Below, one piece after another: positions 44,501 through 57,509 of a DNA stretch of 64,000 nt (its first letter is position 1; each line of letters opens with the position of its first letter). A model generated the notes under the pieces. That model made no database searches and was not told the DNA's origin. It saw only the letters and a program-made list of their open reading frames with translations. The DNA is taken from contig CM049321.1 of assembly GCA_026874595.1 (NCBI GenBank), positions 13,283,479-13,347,478 on the forward strand. The letters are read 5' to 3'. The DNA comes from Sipunculus nudus. Lineage: Eukaryota; Annelida; Sipuncula; Golfingiida; Sipunculidae. The translations under genes were made by a program, and so were the position numbers.

Positions 44501-45867
44501 TGATACTGAAGTGGAAATATAGCTTTGTCTAGAGTGGAAACATCCACATCATTAGCCAGAGGTCTGTATTGTAAATTATTATTATAATGTTCAGGTGTTT
44601 GAAGAGGTATTTACTCTTTTAGTGCTGTGTACTATGTCCCTTGGTTTTCTTTGTTAAGAAACTGAAGATTTATATAATGGTCTTTCAAACAGTGACCATG
44701 ACCACTTGACTGATTCCAAATTAAAGGTCATGAGTAATCTTTTATTTTCTGCTGTGTGACAGCTATAGCCATCCATTGTTTCCAGACAACATCACAGCCC
44801 ACACCATTTGGATTATCAAAGTATCATTAGTTGTACCTTTTTTGGTTTTATTGCTGACTTTCACTTTTCCTGTTAATTGCCTCTGGAAAACACCACATAT
44901 AGTTCCAGCCATGCTTTGGATTCTAATAAGCAATTTATTGATTTTTAGCTGACAACAGTCAACTGAGCTACAGCTGTTGTTATCCTCCGTGTTGGGAGTC
45001 CCGTGTTTTGACATACTTTAAGTATTTTGTCACCTGTGCCTCGACTCTTGAAAACTTCCTTTTATAAATTATGTGCCATGGCTTTTTACATGTTTGTTCA
45101 TTCTTCTATCCTGAACAACCTGCATTTACAAATATTACTTAAAACCAGTGCAGTTTTAGTATAGTTTTAACTGCAGTATTATCACTTTGCCTACAGGGTG
45201 TCTTATAATTTGGCAAGGTTTTAATACCAAGAAATAGAAAATGCAATTAAAATTGATACACAATAGTCATCTGTGTTATCTCCTGTACATTATCCATGTC
45301 TGTGAGTCATTGAAACTGAAGAGGTAAAAGACATTACTACATAAATTTTATGTAATCTGTAAATTAAAGATGCTCATTAGTTATAGTATTAAGTCCTTTA
45401 TAGTATCTGCCAGATAATGAATAAAATTTCCACTCGTTCCATATTCTCTTTGGTAATCAGATTTAAGACTTTGTGTGCATATTTAATATTAATGTATTAT
45501 TATACATAGTTATTATTATACTCTGTGTATGTTAAATTAATCCAGAGTATCACTGTAAAAATCAAACCAAAAAAAATAAAAAAATGGAACCCTCGTGAAA
45601 TATTGAAAAGCTTTAAAATATAATATAATAGATATGAAGTCATTCAAGGCATTTATCTGACCAATAAGAAGCGAGCTTTCTGAGAGGATGACCAGCTATA
45701 AAAACAAATTTAACAGAAAGGACTACATTAAATTTCTGGCCTGCTCTCAAGAAAAAACTTAGTCACAACTTTTCATAAAAAATCCTTTGGAATAGCTTGT
45801 AATTTTGTACATCAATCCTTAGTTTTTTATAAATTGCTGAGTCATAGCAATTGATTCTGTTAGGTTG
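41575..45867. other. No exon recognised; AT-rich intron or intergenic DNA
   Basis: About 4.3 kb without recognisable coding segments. The only clear repeat is a 22-bp tandem duplication GGTACCTGCTCTAGAGGATT at 44400-44444. If the candidate gene at 41538 is real, this would be its first intron. Confidence 0.45.
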
Positions 45868-45875
45868 CTTACCAG

Positions 45876-46317
45876 TAGTGTTGGGAGTCACTTCCTTGAT
45901 CGTAATCGATCATCCATAACATATCATCAAGTGACAAACTGATGATTGATAATTATTTGCTTTTGAGAATTGTTTGGAATCAGTTGTAATTTCAAGATCA
46001 AGCAACAGTAAAGTTGAGTAAACAGTGGCTGACCTCTAGTTGTATTAAAAATTCTGATTTAATTGACACATGCATCCTCATTTGAAATATAGGCCTACAT
46101 ATTGTCTATATTATCTGTTAACCATAAAGCCCACACATGTGTATATAATAAACTAAGGTTTGAATCTATAAGTAAACACAGACTGTTCTGAGCTTAGCAA
46201 AAGTGTGATTTCTGGTATGATAACTTCGTGAAAAACTGTTAAATCATTTATGGCAATGCAAGATCCATCATTAAATCGTCTGCATCAGATTACGATCGAT
46301 TATCTGTCCCAACTCTA
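45876..46317. mobile_element. hAT-type MITE with 8-bp target duplication
   Basis: Ends TAGTGTTGGGA and TCCCAACTCTA are mutually inverted with one mismatch, and GATCGTAATCGAT-type sequence near both ends extends the similarity. CTTACCAG (45868-45875) and CCTACCAG (46318-46325) flank it, an 8-bp duplication with one change, as expected for hAT. Length 442 bp, no coding capacity. Confidence 0.8.
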
Positions 46318-46616
46318 CCTACCAGTTCTAAAGTTACTTATAGGGACCTAATCACACAACAGGTATTTTAAGTATACATGAAGTGTGGTGTAAAATATTT
46401 TGGTATCTGCTAATAATTTGTTTTAAAACATTTGCTTATCAGTTCTCCTTTTCACAGGGGAAATAAACCTGCACTGGGTGCGATATGTGGTGCAACATAA
46501 ACATAGCTTGCACGCTGGTAGTCATATCGCACAAATCAAGATTTGTCAAGCCTCCAAGGCTGTTTCATCTTTTGTTTTGGAGATGTTGTGCATACACAAG
46601 ATTGCACCCCTATTCA

Positions 46617-46930
46617 CAAGGGTTTGGGCCAGGTACTTGTACCTAGGTACCTCCACCTGGCCGTAACGAGTAGAAAGAAACCTTGACCTGGACCCAAAGC
46701 ACATGTACCTGGTATAAGGTAATACAGGTACATATGTGATACTAGATGTGGACACTTGGTTTGGGTCTGTATGTAGGTAGGTGTAACTGCAGTTACCTAT
46801 CTCAGGCATGGGTCATAACAAAGCATTTATCCCTGCTGCCTTTGAAGCTGTGTGGGCTAGCAGGGCTAGCAAGCTAGTCAGCCTCCAGTCTCTAAACAGG
46901 AAGTTCATTGTGGCTTTATCAGCACAAGTA
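46617..46930 (-). mobile_element. hAT fragment, same family as 50.7-53.8 kb, inverted
   Basis: Starts CAAGGGTTTGGGCCAGGTAC and matches the reverse complement of the right part of the element at 53.64-53.83 kb and of 51.45-51.56 kb (CTTCCTG-TAGAG-CTGGAGG). The GTACCT/AGGTAC-rich terminal segment explains the many short AGGTACAGGTAC-like repeats. The other end is not clear. Confidence 0.65.
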
Positions 46931-47006
46931 TAGGGCAACCAACAAAGGATAGGAACAGGGTTGCCTATATGCCCCATGTACATAGCTGTCTAGTATGTAC
47001 ACAGAA

Positions 47007-47055
47007 CAGGGTTGGGGTCAGGCATCTGTACCTGTGCCTAGGCACAGTTATGTGA
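47007..47055 (+). mobile_element. Solitary hAT terminus, same family
   Basis: CAGGGTTGGGGTCAGGCATC followed by TGTACCTGTGCCTAGGCACAG resembles the terminus of the element at 50684. Confidence 0.5.
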
Positions 47056-47059
47056 ATTA

Positions 47060-50000
47060 GAGGTATGATATTGGTAATGGACACCTTGGGTCAAGTTAGT
47101 GTACTGAGCTGTCACCTGGCAGTGTGTAAAACCAATGGATCCCTGACCCTTAAAACAATTTCCCCATTTTCCATTATTTTTACAGACAAAAACACCCCTG
47201 TTATGATATAAGAACACAGCAAAACCCCTTTATGTTGCAGGTTGGTAAATAACCAATTCAGCGAAACATTTAAGTACAAAAAAATATTTTGGTGAAGACA
47301 GACCTCAACTGCTTAAATTTGATGACTGTTCCATTTTGATGGACCCCGGTAAAAACCACTCATATTTTATTTTATGACTCATTGTTAAAAGAATTAGCAC
47401 TCGTGTCAAGCATTAAATATACCACTGAAAAAGTAGATTCCCGCCTGGTCACTGTCCTTTGAATAATTCATATCTCATCCCTGTGCCCTTATAGAACCCT
47501 GACATGTTCTTCTCCAGTTTCTCGAAACAGTTCATCTGGGCTGCCAATTTATCTACACGCTAAAACCCCGATGTCTCATGTTGCATGTTGAATTTACTGG
47601 TATACCACTCAGGGCTTTCAGGAATGCGGGGTTAAGCTTCTCTGATGTTCTGAATCTCTTACAGACACTCGGTTCTGAGGGTCAAAGTGTCCGATGCCGA
47701 CCATTGCCAGCTGCCATAAAGGAACCTGTCAGCTGTGTGAACACTGTGCTGATAACTGAGGCTAACTTTTCACTAAAAGCAAATATTCATATAATGATTC
47801 AATTTCTAATCATTTAATGATATGATAATTACATAAAATGCAAAAAGGATTCAGTTTACATAACCCTTCAAAGTTGGATACATATCATCTCCCCTTGGGA
47901 TGCCAATAACCCAGATGGGACTCCCAAAGTGTGATTCTGATTTTGTGATATTAAAAAATTAGCGTCAGTGGCCTTAATTCTGGAGCAGAAATGGGCATGT
48001 TTTATGTTACTTCTCTGCTAACACTGGCAACCTGTTCTGTGGATCTGAAAGAAACATCACCATGTAATACTCGGATCATCACTGTAGGTGAACAAGATGT
48101 TTTGTTGTTTGTCTCTGTCAGCCTCAGGGAACCACTCAAGAGTTGTATTGATTTGTGACCCTGATATATTCATAAACATTTGAGTTTTTCATTGTACATT
48201 CTCAGAGGGCATCCTGTATTGTGTACAACTGATTTCACAGTGATAACAAGTTTGAAGAATGCGCCACTGCCATACATTTTTAAGCTAATATCAGCCATAT
48301 GTGCACAATGCGGGTAGATGTTACATCACATATTTTATTTGATTGGTAGCTTGTGGTATTAGAGACTGTTTCAGAGCATTTGTGCCATTTCCATTACAGT
48401 AGGTCCAAATATTCTTTTATCATCAGATGGTTAAATATATATATACCAATATTATTGTGGCCTGACAGGATACTGAGGAATTTGGGTGATTTTTGTGCAT
48501 GATAATTGATATATTGCATTTTCATATGCATGTTTTAAAGATTTATCTTATTCATGTTGAAAATGGAGACACTACATATAAAATAATTTATTCATTTGTT
48601 GTCAACATTCAGCTATGCTCCTCCGGCAGTGGATATGCACTGTTTAAACTTTGGAGCTGGATGCACAATGCGAAGCCACGCTTTCATTGGTCTGATTGCA
48701 TGTCCTTGCTCTGTATACCTTAGTGGTGTGACCCAGAGTATCTTGCTATAGTATACAAAGCAGAGTTAAATCAAAAGGAGGCCTGGGACAACCGCAGTGT
48801 ACAAATGATGAGTAAGGAGCATAACATTGAGCTAAAATCTAAAAATTGAATGTTTTATTGGGCGATTTTAAATCTGAACTGTGCTTCATTTACCTTCTGT
48901 GAGATTGTGTTGGGCTTAGACACTTTCTTGGATATAATGGGTTTGAATCTCTGCCTGGGAATGGTGAATTGTCAAGATATTTTGGCAGGTAATTAAAACT
49001 TGCATATTTTCAGGTTTGGGAATTCCCTTTGAGTCTGTCAGTTCCCGATTCTGGACATTCACTGAAAATCACTGCCTCTATTGTCAGTAGAGCTTCCATG
49101 CGGCAAGGGAACACCTTTGCTTATCAATTATTTAAATATGTGCACATCTAGATCTGATGTATAAATGATAAATTCAAACAAAAACAAAGCATTATAGTGT
49201 TCTTTATTGAGTGTATATTAATATAATAAGGACATGATCACCAATAATCACGGCAGCCAGTTCAACCGACGTTATAATGCTGATTGCTTAAATTATCCAT
49301 GAGGTGGCTGAAAAAACTTGTACCCTTGTACAAGACAGCCCCCCCTATTGGCCAAATTATTTTTAGACTAAATTTATCGCCTTGTTCACGCATAAATGAG
49401 GTACTTATTGCTACAAGCACCAGGTAATATTTCAGTCAGATGAAAGAAAATTCTGGTATATCATTTGTTGTACTCTCTGAACTCAGCGCGTGACCTCCCG
49501 GCCCAGTGACCTTCCACGCACACGCTGTGAGAAATAGCAGAATTTTTCAGGTTTGGCAACACCCAGTCAGTTTGCGCTGGATAAAGTAAAATCTGATTGG
49601 CTCTGCATATAAACAAATCTGCAGAACTGGTAGAAGAAATCTGATTGGCCAAGCATGCATGTATACAAACAAAGCCATGCAGGGCAAGCTCGTGCGACAC
49701 GCAATACAGAAAATATACAGACAGTGGGGGATAACTGACTTCAGGCAAGTCTGTATATAGACTGTGTTGAAAGCTGACGATTGCATCATGTATTACAATG
49801 GGGGTGAAAAAAGGTCTGTGATACCAAGCGCTTTCCAGAGCAGTGTAAAGTGACCGGTACCTCGAGGACATCCATTTGTGCTGGTGATACCTGCAATGTG
49901 TTTGGTTAAATATAACGCAGGGGGAATTCCATAGAGACAGCACTGTCTGGGGGCCAAACCTGACCGGCAACCACGGTTTAATGCAGCAGGTAGTGTAGCG

Positions 50001-50675
50001 AATAATTGAGCGAAGCATAGCCGCTGCTTATGGAGCATACATTTGTTGGTGCTTTGCTTTTGATTGAGATCTTCTCAGCACTTTGATATTATTCAAGTTT
50101 ACATAAGTATCTAAAGTGTGAAGAATATCCTGCTTTGTTATAAAGTGTTACCGATCAGCTAACATGTACCACTGGGTGCACTCAGTATTGTCCCATCATT
50201 GTACCTAAATTCGGCAGTTGTACTTAATAACTAATCATTATAGATACATGTGAATCAGGAAAATATTGATTTACTTAGCTCTTAGAACTCTGTTTGAGTC
50301 ATGTTGTGCTTTGTCTGAGGCCAGTATACATGTTTTTTTGCCAGTCCTATGGTTTAGGTGTGAACTAGCACATATTGTACTTGTACATATATACTTTGTC
50401 AGCTATTAGATTAAATATAATTTTATGCACCATGACAGTTAAATGATTGAACATGTATATATATATTATTTCCATTTGATCATAAAAAATAACATTGTTA
50501 TATTCTACTTCAGCCCCTTTCAGCATGCCAAGTGTGAAATATATTGTTTGCTTGAACTTTTGTATCAAAAGGGCCAGTTTCTCCATTAATGCACTGATTG
50601 CTTTGGAATTTGCAATGCATTTTAGTCTTAGATATCTTTTTCTGTTGATCATGAGAAAGTACCACCTACAATTTA
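47060..50675. other. No exon recognised
   Basis: Mostly unique-looking sequence. A segment at 49470-49720 has two CTGATTGGC (CCAAT-box) motifs followed by TATAAAC/TATACAAAC, which might be promoter-like. A 185-codon minus-strand frame at 49461-50018 has no recognisable domain and I do not call it a gene. Confidence 0.4.
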
Positions 50676-51614
50676 TTTTCCACCAGGGTTGGGGCCAGGT
50701 ACATGTGACAGTACCTAGGTACAGGTACTTGAGAAAATTACAGGTACAGGTACTTTAAAAAGTACCTAGGTTCAGGTATATTTTAAAGATATACAAACTA
50801 ATGAAAATTGCATTAAATTCATCTAGATGTGCAATAATAAGTTATAAAAGAATGGCAGAATATATCAATAAAAAGTATTAAATGATCACTTCCTATGTCA
50901 TCAGGAAAATTACAGGCCTGGCAAATGTTAATGATTGCCTTTGGTAAATGTGATAAATGAACGAAGCTGATAAAGTTTACAAAGTTATTTATACAGAAAT
51001 ATAAAACTTCATAAAATGTCTATATTTCAAATCAAGTTTTGAGCTTAGGAGTAATGGTTTAAAGTCTCTGGGAGCACCACACTTTAAAGTAAAGAGGCTT
51101 AGCAGCTTGACTGAAAGGGAAAATCTTACAATCAATTTTATAGATTAACTTCATGACAATGATACATACAAAATATGAAGTAACAATACACATGTTCATG
51201 GCAGAAAGTCACATTGAGGATGTTTTGAGCACCTGTTGGTGTGAGCTGGGACTTTTTTTTCTGTAAAATGGGCAGTTCTGCTTTTGTTTGGCTTATGTTG
51301 AGTGTTCAGTTATATAATATGAATTTTCTTTTCTTCTACATTTATCCTACACCAGTTTTCTTTATACATATTAGACAACAGGTATCTACATGGGGCATAA
51401 AAGCAACACTGTCCATATCCTTTGCTCTGTACCCTTTATATCTGATAAAGCCACAATAAACTTCCTGTGTAGAGGCTGGAGGTAGCTGGGCCAGCATGCT
51501 ACTAGCCAAAGTCCAGTCAAGTTCAAAGGCTTCAGAGTTGAAAGCTTAGTAATTACCCCTGCCTGGTTTAGGTAACAGCCCTGACAGCTAGGGATGACCA
51601 GACATGGGGTCTAT

Positions 51615-51766
51615 TACAGATGTTCTATTACTATTACTATTACTTTTACTTTCAATTTCTGATATTACTATTACTATTACTATTACCACAGTTTATCTTC
51701 TATTACTATTACTATTACTATTACTTGGGTATCTATTACTATTACTATTACTATTACTTAAACTGA
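51615..51766. repeat. CTATTA/TATTAC short tandem array, left
   Basis: Imperfect 6-bp period (CTATTA), next to the left end of the inner hAT element. Confidence 0.9.
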
Positions 51767-53485
51767 TGAGTGGATTCTAGACCTTAAGCAGCCATGAGTG
51801 CTATAAACTAGCACTACAATCATTTTTAAATAATATAACAAGCACCTATATCATCCAGTTTTAACCTACACAATTTTCTTATACTGTGTCTGTCATTTAC
51901 AAGAAGCCTAATGATACTGGAGATCTTAATTATTTCAGCTTCTTTAATTATGTTTTTTTTATATTTTGAAAACTCAATGATTATAAGGACGCTGTAAGTC
52001 GAAATGATAAGATAATTGTATGAACTCTTGAATACATGTAATTTAAAAGCAACCCATTGTACAGGACCTGGCATACGTAAAATATTGATTTATAATAATA
52101 TGCATACTTGTACATTTTATATTATTTTCATATATATTTCACATAAATTTATTTTATAGTACATACTTCCATTTAGATTTGATCTTCTTTCTCCTAGTTA
52201 ATAAATTAAGATTTTCAGTGTAACTAAAAATTGTCTCCAAAGTAATCATAGTATTCATGATTATTGCATATTATTATTTAGTATCAAAACTGACAATTCA
52301 GTCCTTTATGTATGTATCAGGAGAGGAATTTATGTAGGGCTGTGTCCTGTTTCCCAATCCTTATAAATATATCCAATAAAAATACTGTTTACTTCAAGAT
52401 TCTGGACAGATTCTAAACTGGAGACAATAGTACCCATCTTCTCGGGTGTATTATTTTATCACATCTTGAGAGTGAACAGAGAGCTGGTAAACTTTTAAAA
52501 TAAAGCTAGCATGCATGGCTTTTATTCTTCAGGCATGCCCTTCTTCATTGCGGCAAAACCAGCAAAGGATAATTTAGGAATATAGAGAGTGAATTAAACT
52601 TACATCAATTTTACAAAACAAATAAAATATTATATATATCACTTTCACAATAAATTTTGTACATAACAGGATCTAATTATTTGACATCAAAATTTCACAT
52701 ATTAAATAATAAAATATTAACAGTTACTTATATTCTCATATTATATAATCAGATAAATTAATATCGTGAAAAAAATGGTTCATTTAATTTTCAAAATATA
52801 AATTAACAATTTAAGATATTGAATGAAGGTCTTCAAAATTGGTACTATGAAATAACAGACAAGTATTAAAAGAATAGTTTTAAAAGAATATGTATATAAA
52901 TTAACTAGATCATACATGTGCTTGCAGTATGACTTTATCTAAGTGAATTTAGTACTGGTATGGGTTTATATAGCATTGTAGGCTTCAATACTTTATGGGT
53001 AGTGAAAACACCATAAGCTTATCATAAACATTTTGGGTCTGCACTGGGTCTGGTTCCATATTATATTTTTCTTGAATGTGTGTTATTGTAATCTGTATGA
53101 TTAAAATGCAAAGTGGTTTGTGAAAATAAATCAAGGTACATTTCAGAATATGCACATGGATTGATGGATGTGAGATAATAATACACAATAATAATACACG
53201 ATTTATCTGTCTCTTAGCATTAAACATGCCTCTGTTTATCCATGGTTTACCAATCAAAAGTTCAGATTGTGCCAGGTAACTTATTTGGCTGTGACCTGCT
53301 CTGTCCAGTACTCTTATGTAATTAGCACCAGTGGTCACCAGCCATGTGGCAGATGGCCAATGCTTGTCTCAACAATAGGCACATCCTGGGCAATTACTGG
53401 ACAAGAACTGAGTCTGTTCAGCATTATTTGCTGATATGCTTCATGATCAAGGGGCTCAAAGGAAGTAATAGAAAGTAATATGTAT

Positions 53486-53622
53486 TACTCTATTACTTTG
53501 CCTTCTGTTTCTATTACTATTACTATTACAGCTCAAATTTTTGAGTCTATTACTATTACTATTACTATTACATGGAAAAAGCTGTAATAGTCTATTACTA
53601 TTACTATTACTTATTACTATTA
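53486..53622. repeat. CTATTA/TATTAC short tandem array, right
   Basis: Same motif and same strand as the left array, next to the right end of the inner hAT element. Confidence 0.9.
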
Positions 53623-53833
53623 CCCCATGTCTGGGGATGACAGCTCAGTACCTTAGTTGACCAAACCAAATTTGTACCTGGAGTACCTTATACCAGGTAC
53701 AGGTACTTTAGTTCCAGGTACAGGTACAAGGTACTTCTTACTCATAACAGCCAGGTACAGGTACAGGTACTCTCAATTGTGTACCCAGGTACAGGTACAG
53801 GTACAAGTACCTTGCCCCAACCCTGTTTTCCTC

Positions 53834-55080
53834 AAATTTAATGATAATCTTGAGAATTAAATAGAATAAATAGCAGTTATGCCAGTTTAGTTCAGACACC
53901 AATCATATCGTATGCATTGATTATAGAATTGAAATAATGTGCTTCAGTGAGGTGATTTCTGTAATCATGCAACATTTTGGCAACACGTGAATAAAACTAA
54001 AGAACAAAGGTTTCACAATTATCCTTCCCATTTCAGCAATAACTTGTAAATGGCTGCTTGTTTCTCAATCAGTATGTTAATTGTCGTAAAATATGTTATA
54101 GCTTATCTGTTTTATGAGACCAGAAGCATCACTGACAAAAATTATCAGTTTTGTTTTACTCCTACATTATTGACAGTCATGTTTTGCTGTGCTGTCATAT
54201 TTATTTTTGTTGATACATAACAGAGTGCATTTTAGTCTGACCAAGGTCCTTGGCAGCACACAAGTTTAGAACAATCTGTCATATCTATTCCTTACTGAAA
54301 TTACAACCAGTTGACAGATTTCACTAGTGAGTGTGCTTTGAATAATATTAGCTCCAACCAAAAAGTTTTTTTACATAAAACAGTGCATGTATTGCTTTGA
54401 ACTTTGCTATGCATATTTTTCTTGGAAAACCATATCTGTTTTATGTGACCAGTGACTCTGCCCACAATTCTCTCATTGTTTCATTTTCTCAGCCTAAATG
54501 GTAGAAGCCATGTCACTGTATCAGCTGAGCAGTCACAAATTTGCATTTCTGTCAGGCCATTAGGTGAATTTATCACTATATCAGTCAACATATTCATCTC
54601 ATTCTGCAAAATATGAACAAAATTTCTGAGCAATTGAGTCACTGGTGCTTAAGAAGTTGATGTTATTTCTTTTAGTAATGATTTCATTGGCAGGGTGTTG
54701 GTTTTTATGAATTGTGTATTCAAGACAAATAACTAGCAGCATAATAAAGATTTACAAATGATACAAATCTGTCAGGGTTGCCTTCTAACATTTCTTTGGT
54801 AGGGTCTTCAGGGGATTTTTAATATTGTTATGTAGTGCCTCAACCAGAGATACAAACCTTTTTAGTTGCTAGCGAGATGATAAATTCCATTTTAATGAAG
54901 GAAAGATTTTTCTATGAATGCTCATATTTTAGTGCCATGTCATATCAAACAAACCACACAAAGAAGAATATTAAATGAAGATTTAACATGAAGGTGAAGT
55001 GTATTTTTTAATTTGTATTATTTTACCCTGCATGTAATTGTTTATATATAAAGGGTTTTTATCATGCTCTGGCTGTGCCT
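53834..55080. other. No exon recognised
   Basis: AT-rich sequence without recognised gene or repeat. Confidence 0.45.
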
Positions 55081-55089
55081 GATGTGGTG

Positions 55090-55690
55090 TCATAAGATTA
55101 GCCTCATCCACCATCAACAAAGCCAGCGCCCCCTACAGAAACAGACAACTTCATTGCCTAACAAATTGTTGATTTTCAAGTTGTGGGTTTGTTATATTCC
55201 ATCCTGCTGTTGCGTCATAATACTAGCTTCATCCATCATCAACACAGCTAGCGCCCTCTACAGGAACAGTCAGTTTCATGACCAGACAGAATGGTTGTTT
55301 TTCTGGTTGTGGGTTTGTTATATTCTGCCCTGCTGTAGTCATAATACTAGCTTCATCCACCATAAACACAGCAAGCGCCCTCTACAGAAACAGGCTTTCA
55401 TAACCAGACAAAATGGATTTATTTCTAGTTGTGGGTTAGTTATATTCTGCCCTGCTGTAGTCATAATACAAGCTTCATCCATCATTAAAACAGCCAGCGC
55501 CCCCTACCCTAGGGGACCAGGCACTTTCATAACAAGAGAAAATGGTTTTATTACTAGTTGTGGGTTTGTTATATTCTCCCCTGCTGTAGTCATAATACTA
55601 GCTTCTTCCATCATCAAAACAGCCAGCGCCACCTACAGGAACAGGCACTTTCATTACAGGACAAAATGGTTGTTTTTCTAGCTTCATGCT
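55090..55690 (+). repeat. Minisatellite, five ~122-bp units
   Basis: The phrase CTTCATCCA-CATCAA-ACAGC-AGCGCC-CCTACAG recurs at about 55101, 55226, 55347, 55468 and 55599, each followed by TTGTGGGTTTGTTATATTC and CCTGCTGTAGTCATAATACT. One unit has a ~10-bp insertion (CCTAGGGGAC). Long open frames across it result from the repeat. Confidence 0.9.
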
Positions 55691-56955
55691 GGATATTCAG
55701 GCCTGGCAGCGCCTACCAGCTTTCACAGATTGATAGTGGGGGCCTTGTATTGATTTTATTTGCTTGTATCTGCCTGGATGGCTGGCTGATGGGAATTCAG
55801 CTCCTGCACCTAGCTGACCAGGAACTGTGGCAGTCAGACTCCCAGCTCTACCAGCCTGTCATGTGCTGTGTACCAGGGGTCGAAATGCAGGCCTCTGGTT
55901 TCCTGTGGAATTTAAGTATAACATGGGCAGTTTGAATACCTGCTGGAATTCCTGAAAGTGAAGAAATCTAACTTCAGATTCCTCCCATTCTTGTGAAAAG
56001 TGTTATGAGTGTGTTCTGATTCCCCCCCCCCCCCAAATCTTAACATATTTGGAATTTTCAGTGCAAATTCTTCTGATTTAAGCACTGTTTACAAAGTTTT
56101 AATCAAATTGAAAATGTCATACATGTAATGGTTATTTGGTCATATTTAACATTTTGACCCCTGTTTATGTATTTACATTTTGGTGATTTTCACCCTGCTG
56201 ACCTTGGGTGGCTCTGAGCTGTACTTCTCAGTCTTTGTCTTTAGTCTTTTCACCCATACTACATTCAGGGCCCAAGAAAAAAATGTTACCTGTGAAGTCT
56301 GTTAAATACTTTTGTGATGTTAAGACAGATTGGTCTCTATAGGGTTTCTATAATTTTCTTAGATTATGTCACAGTAGCCTGTGTTATATAGCTGCGAGGT
56401 GAAAACACCATGTTGGGCACTTTGTTCTGAGCACTAATCACACAATTTCCATACAGTAGAGATGTATTGTTTGATAACCCAAGCATGGATGTCAGAGTTG
56501 GTGTGTATAACTCTTGTTTTCTTGCTGTTACAATGAACATTACCTCGGAATCTTCCTGTTATTATAAGTTTTTTTCATATTTCACCATCTTTCACATTTA
56601 CTATCTGTATTACTCAACATTTAGTGAACCGGAACTACATAGTAATTGAGAAAGGGAAGGCATTGTTAAGTAAAATATAAGCTTTTGTATGAGGAAACAT
56701 ATTGCTTGTTTTCATCAATATGTATATGAACTTTGAAACTAAAAGCTTTTATGTGCACTTTTAATATTCTTTGTTATTCCAAGCTAATTACATATATTTT
56801 CCTTCATGCCAGCATGTCAAAAACTGAAATGATAGCTCCTTTCCCTTAAAGTTCAAGTCTCACCTTATATATCTAACACAGCCATTTCAAATTCAAAATG
56901 TCTGTTTATCAAAGTGACCATAACATAAATACCTGTTACAACATTAACCATGTCT
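55691..56955. other. No exon recognised
   Basis: Open frame at 55558-55935 runs from the minisatellite into unique DNA and has no known domain. A 13-bp C run lies at 56022-56034. Confidence 0.4.
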
Positions 56956-56960
56956 GTCTT

Positions 56961-57372
56961 CATGGGCCTCTTTTGCTCAGGGGTTGAGTGCAGGACTCAA
57001 AGCTGAGAGACTGTTAGTTCAAATTACAGCTGAGGTAGTGAGATTTTTTTTTGTCGACCCTTACCCGGGTTGAGTGTTCTTCAGGCTTAATGGGAAGGCA
57101 GTACCCAACAGTTGTGTTTCAGTCACAAACAAGTGCACCTTGTGGGGGTTCCTCAAGGTATGACCCAGCAATGGGGATGATTACATGCCCATGGCCTGCA
57201 GGTGCAGTAGTTACCAGGCCTGGTTACTACATGGATAAAATATGAGAGGTAGGGTAGGATACTACCCTGTGATATAGTGTGAAACCTGAATGGAATTCTG
57301 CAAATGTACATATATTAAGCTAAGTTTGCAAAAAATAATATGGAGGTGGTTTCCTCCAACCACAATATATGT
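56961..57372 (+). mobile_element. tRNA-derived SINE, copy 1 (diverged)
   Basis: Same family as 60911-61269: GCTCAGGGGTTGAGTGCAGG (A-box part), AGTTCAAATTACAGCTGAGG (B-box part), then AGGCTTAATGGG, ACAAGTGCACCTT-GGGGTTCCT and a GGAGGTGGTTTCCTCCAACC end followed by an A run. Confidence 0.75.
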
Positions 57373-57384
57373 AAAAAAAATGTC

Positions 57385-57387
<3 letters not shown>

Positions 57388-57415
<28 letters not shown>
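57388..57415. repeat. (TA)n microsatellite
   Basis: About 28 bp, next to the A-rich tail of the SINE. Confidence 0.95.
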
Positions 57416-57509
57416 CCTTCCCAATTTGAGGTCATTGTCTATGCTGTCAGGGGAAACTAGCATGAAAGCCTGCACATAAAATCTAAATTACAGATATCCC
57501 TATAATATC

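Larger units (their letters stand above)
51599..53633. mobile_element. hAT-type element (inner) with perfect 8-bp target duplication
   Basis: Left end CAGACATGGGGT, right end ACCCCATGTCTG (perfect 12-bp inverted repeat). GGGATGAC flanks both sides exactly (51591-51598 and 53634-53641). Sub-terminal arrays of TATTACTATTAC occur at both ends (51615-51766 and 53486-53622), in the same orientation rather than inverted. The interior (2 kb) is AT-rich and shows no transposase. Its insertion inside the outer element fixes the order of events. Confidence 0.9.
50684..53825. mobile_element. hAT-type element (outer), interrupted by a second hAT
   Basis: Left end CAGGGTTGGGGCCAGGTAC, right end GTACCTTGCCCCAACCCTG: inverted with one mismatch. 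Flanks TTTTCCAC (50676-50683) and TTTTCCTC (53826-53833) give an 8-bp duplication with one change. The sub-terminal parts are rich in AGGTAC/GTACCT hexamers. Without the 2-kb inner element the outer one is about 1.1 kb and has no transposase, so it is non-autonomous. Confidence 0.8.

Noticed and set aside
46440-46664. Possible exon after TTTTCACAG with a 62-codon frame
   Set aside because: The frame runs into the hAT fragment at 46617 and shows no known domain.
49461-50018. 185-codon minus-strand frame
   Set aside because: No recognisable domain and a promoter-like base pattern; overlapping frames on the same strand are equally long, suggesting chance.
55064-55681. 205-codon plus-strand frame
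   Set aside because: Produced by the 122-bp minisatellite; repeated units appear in different frames, so no repeat protein is implied.
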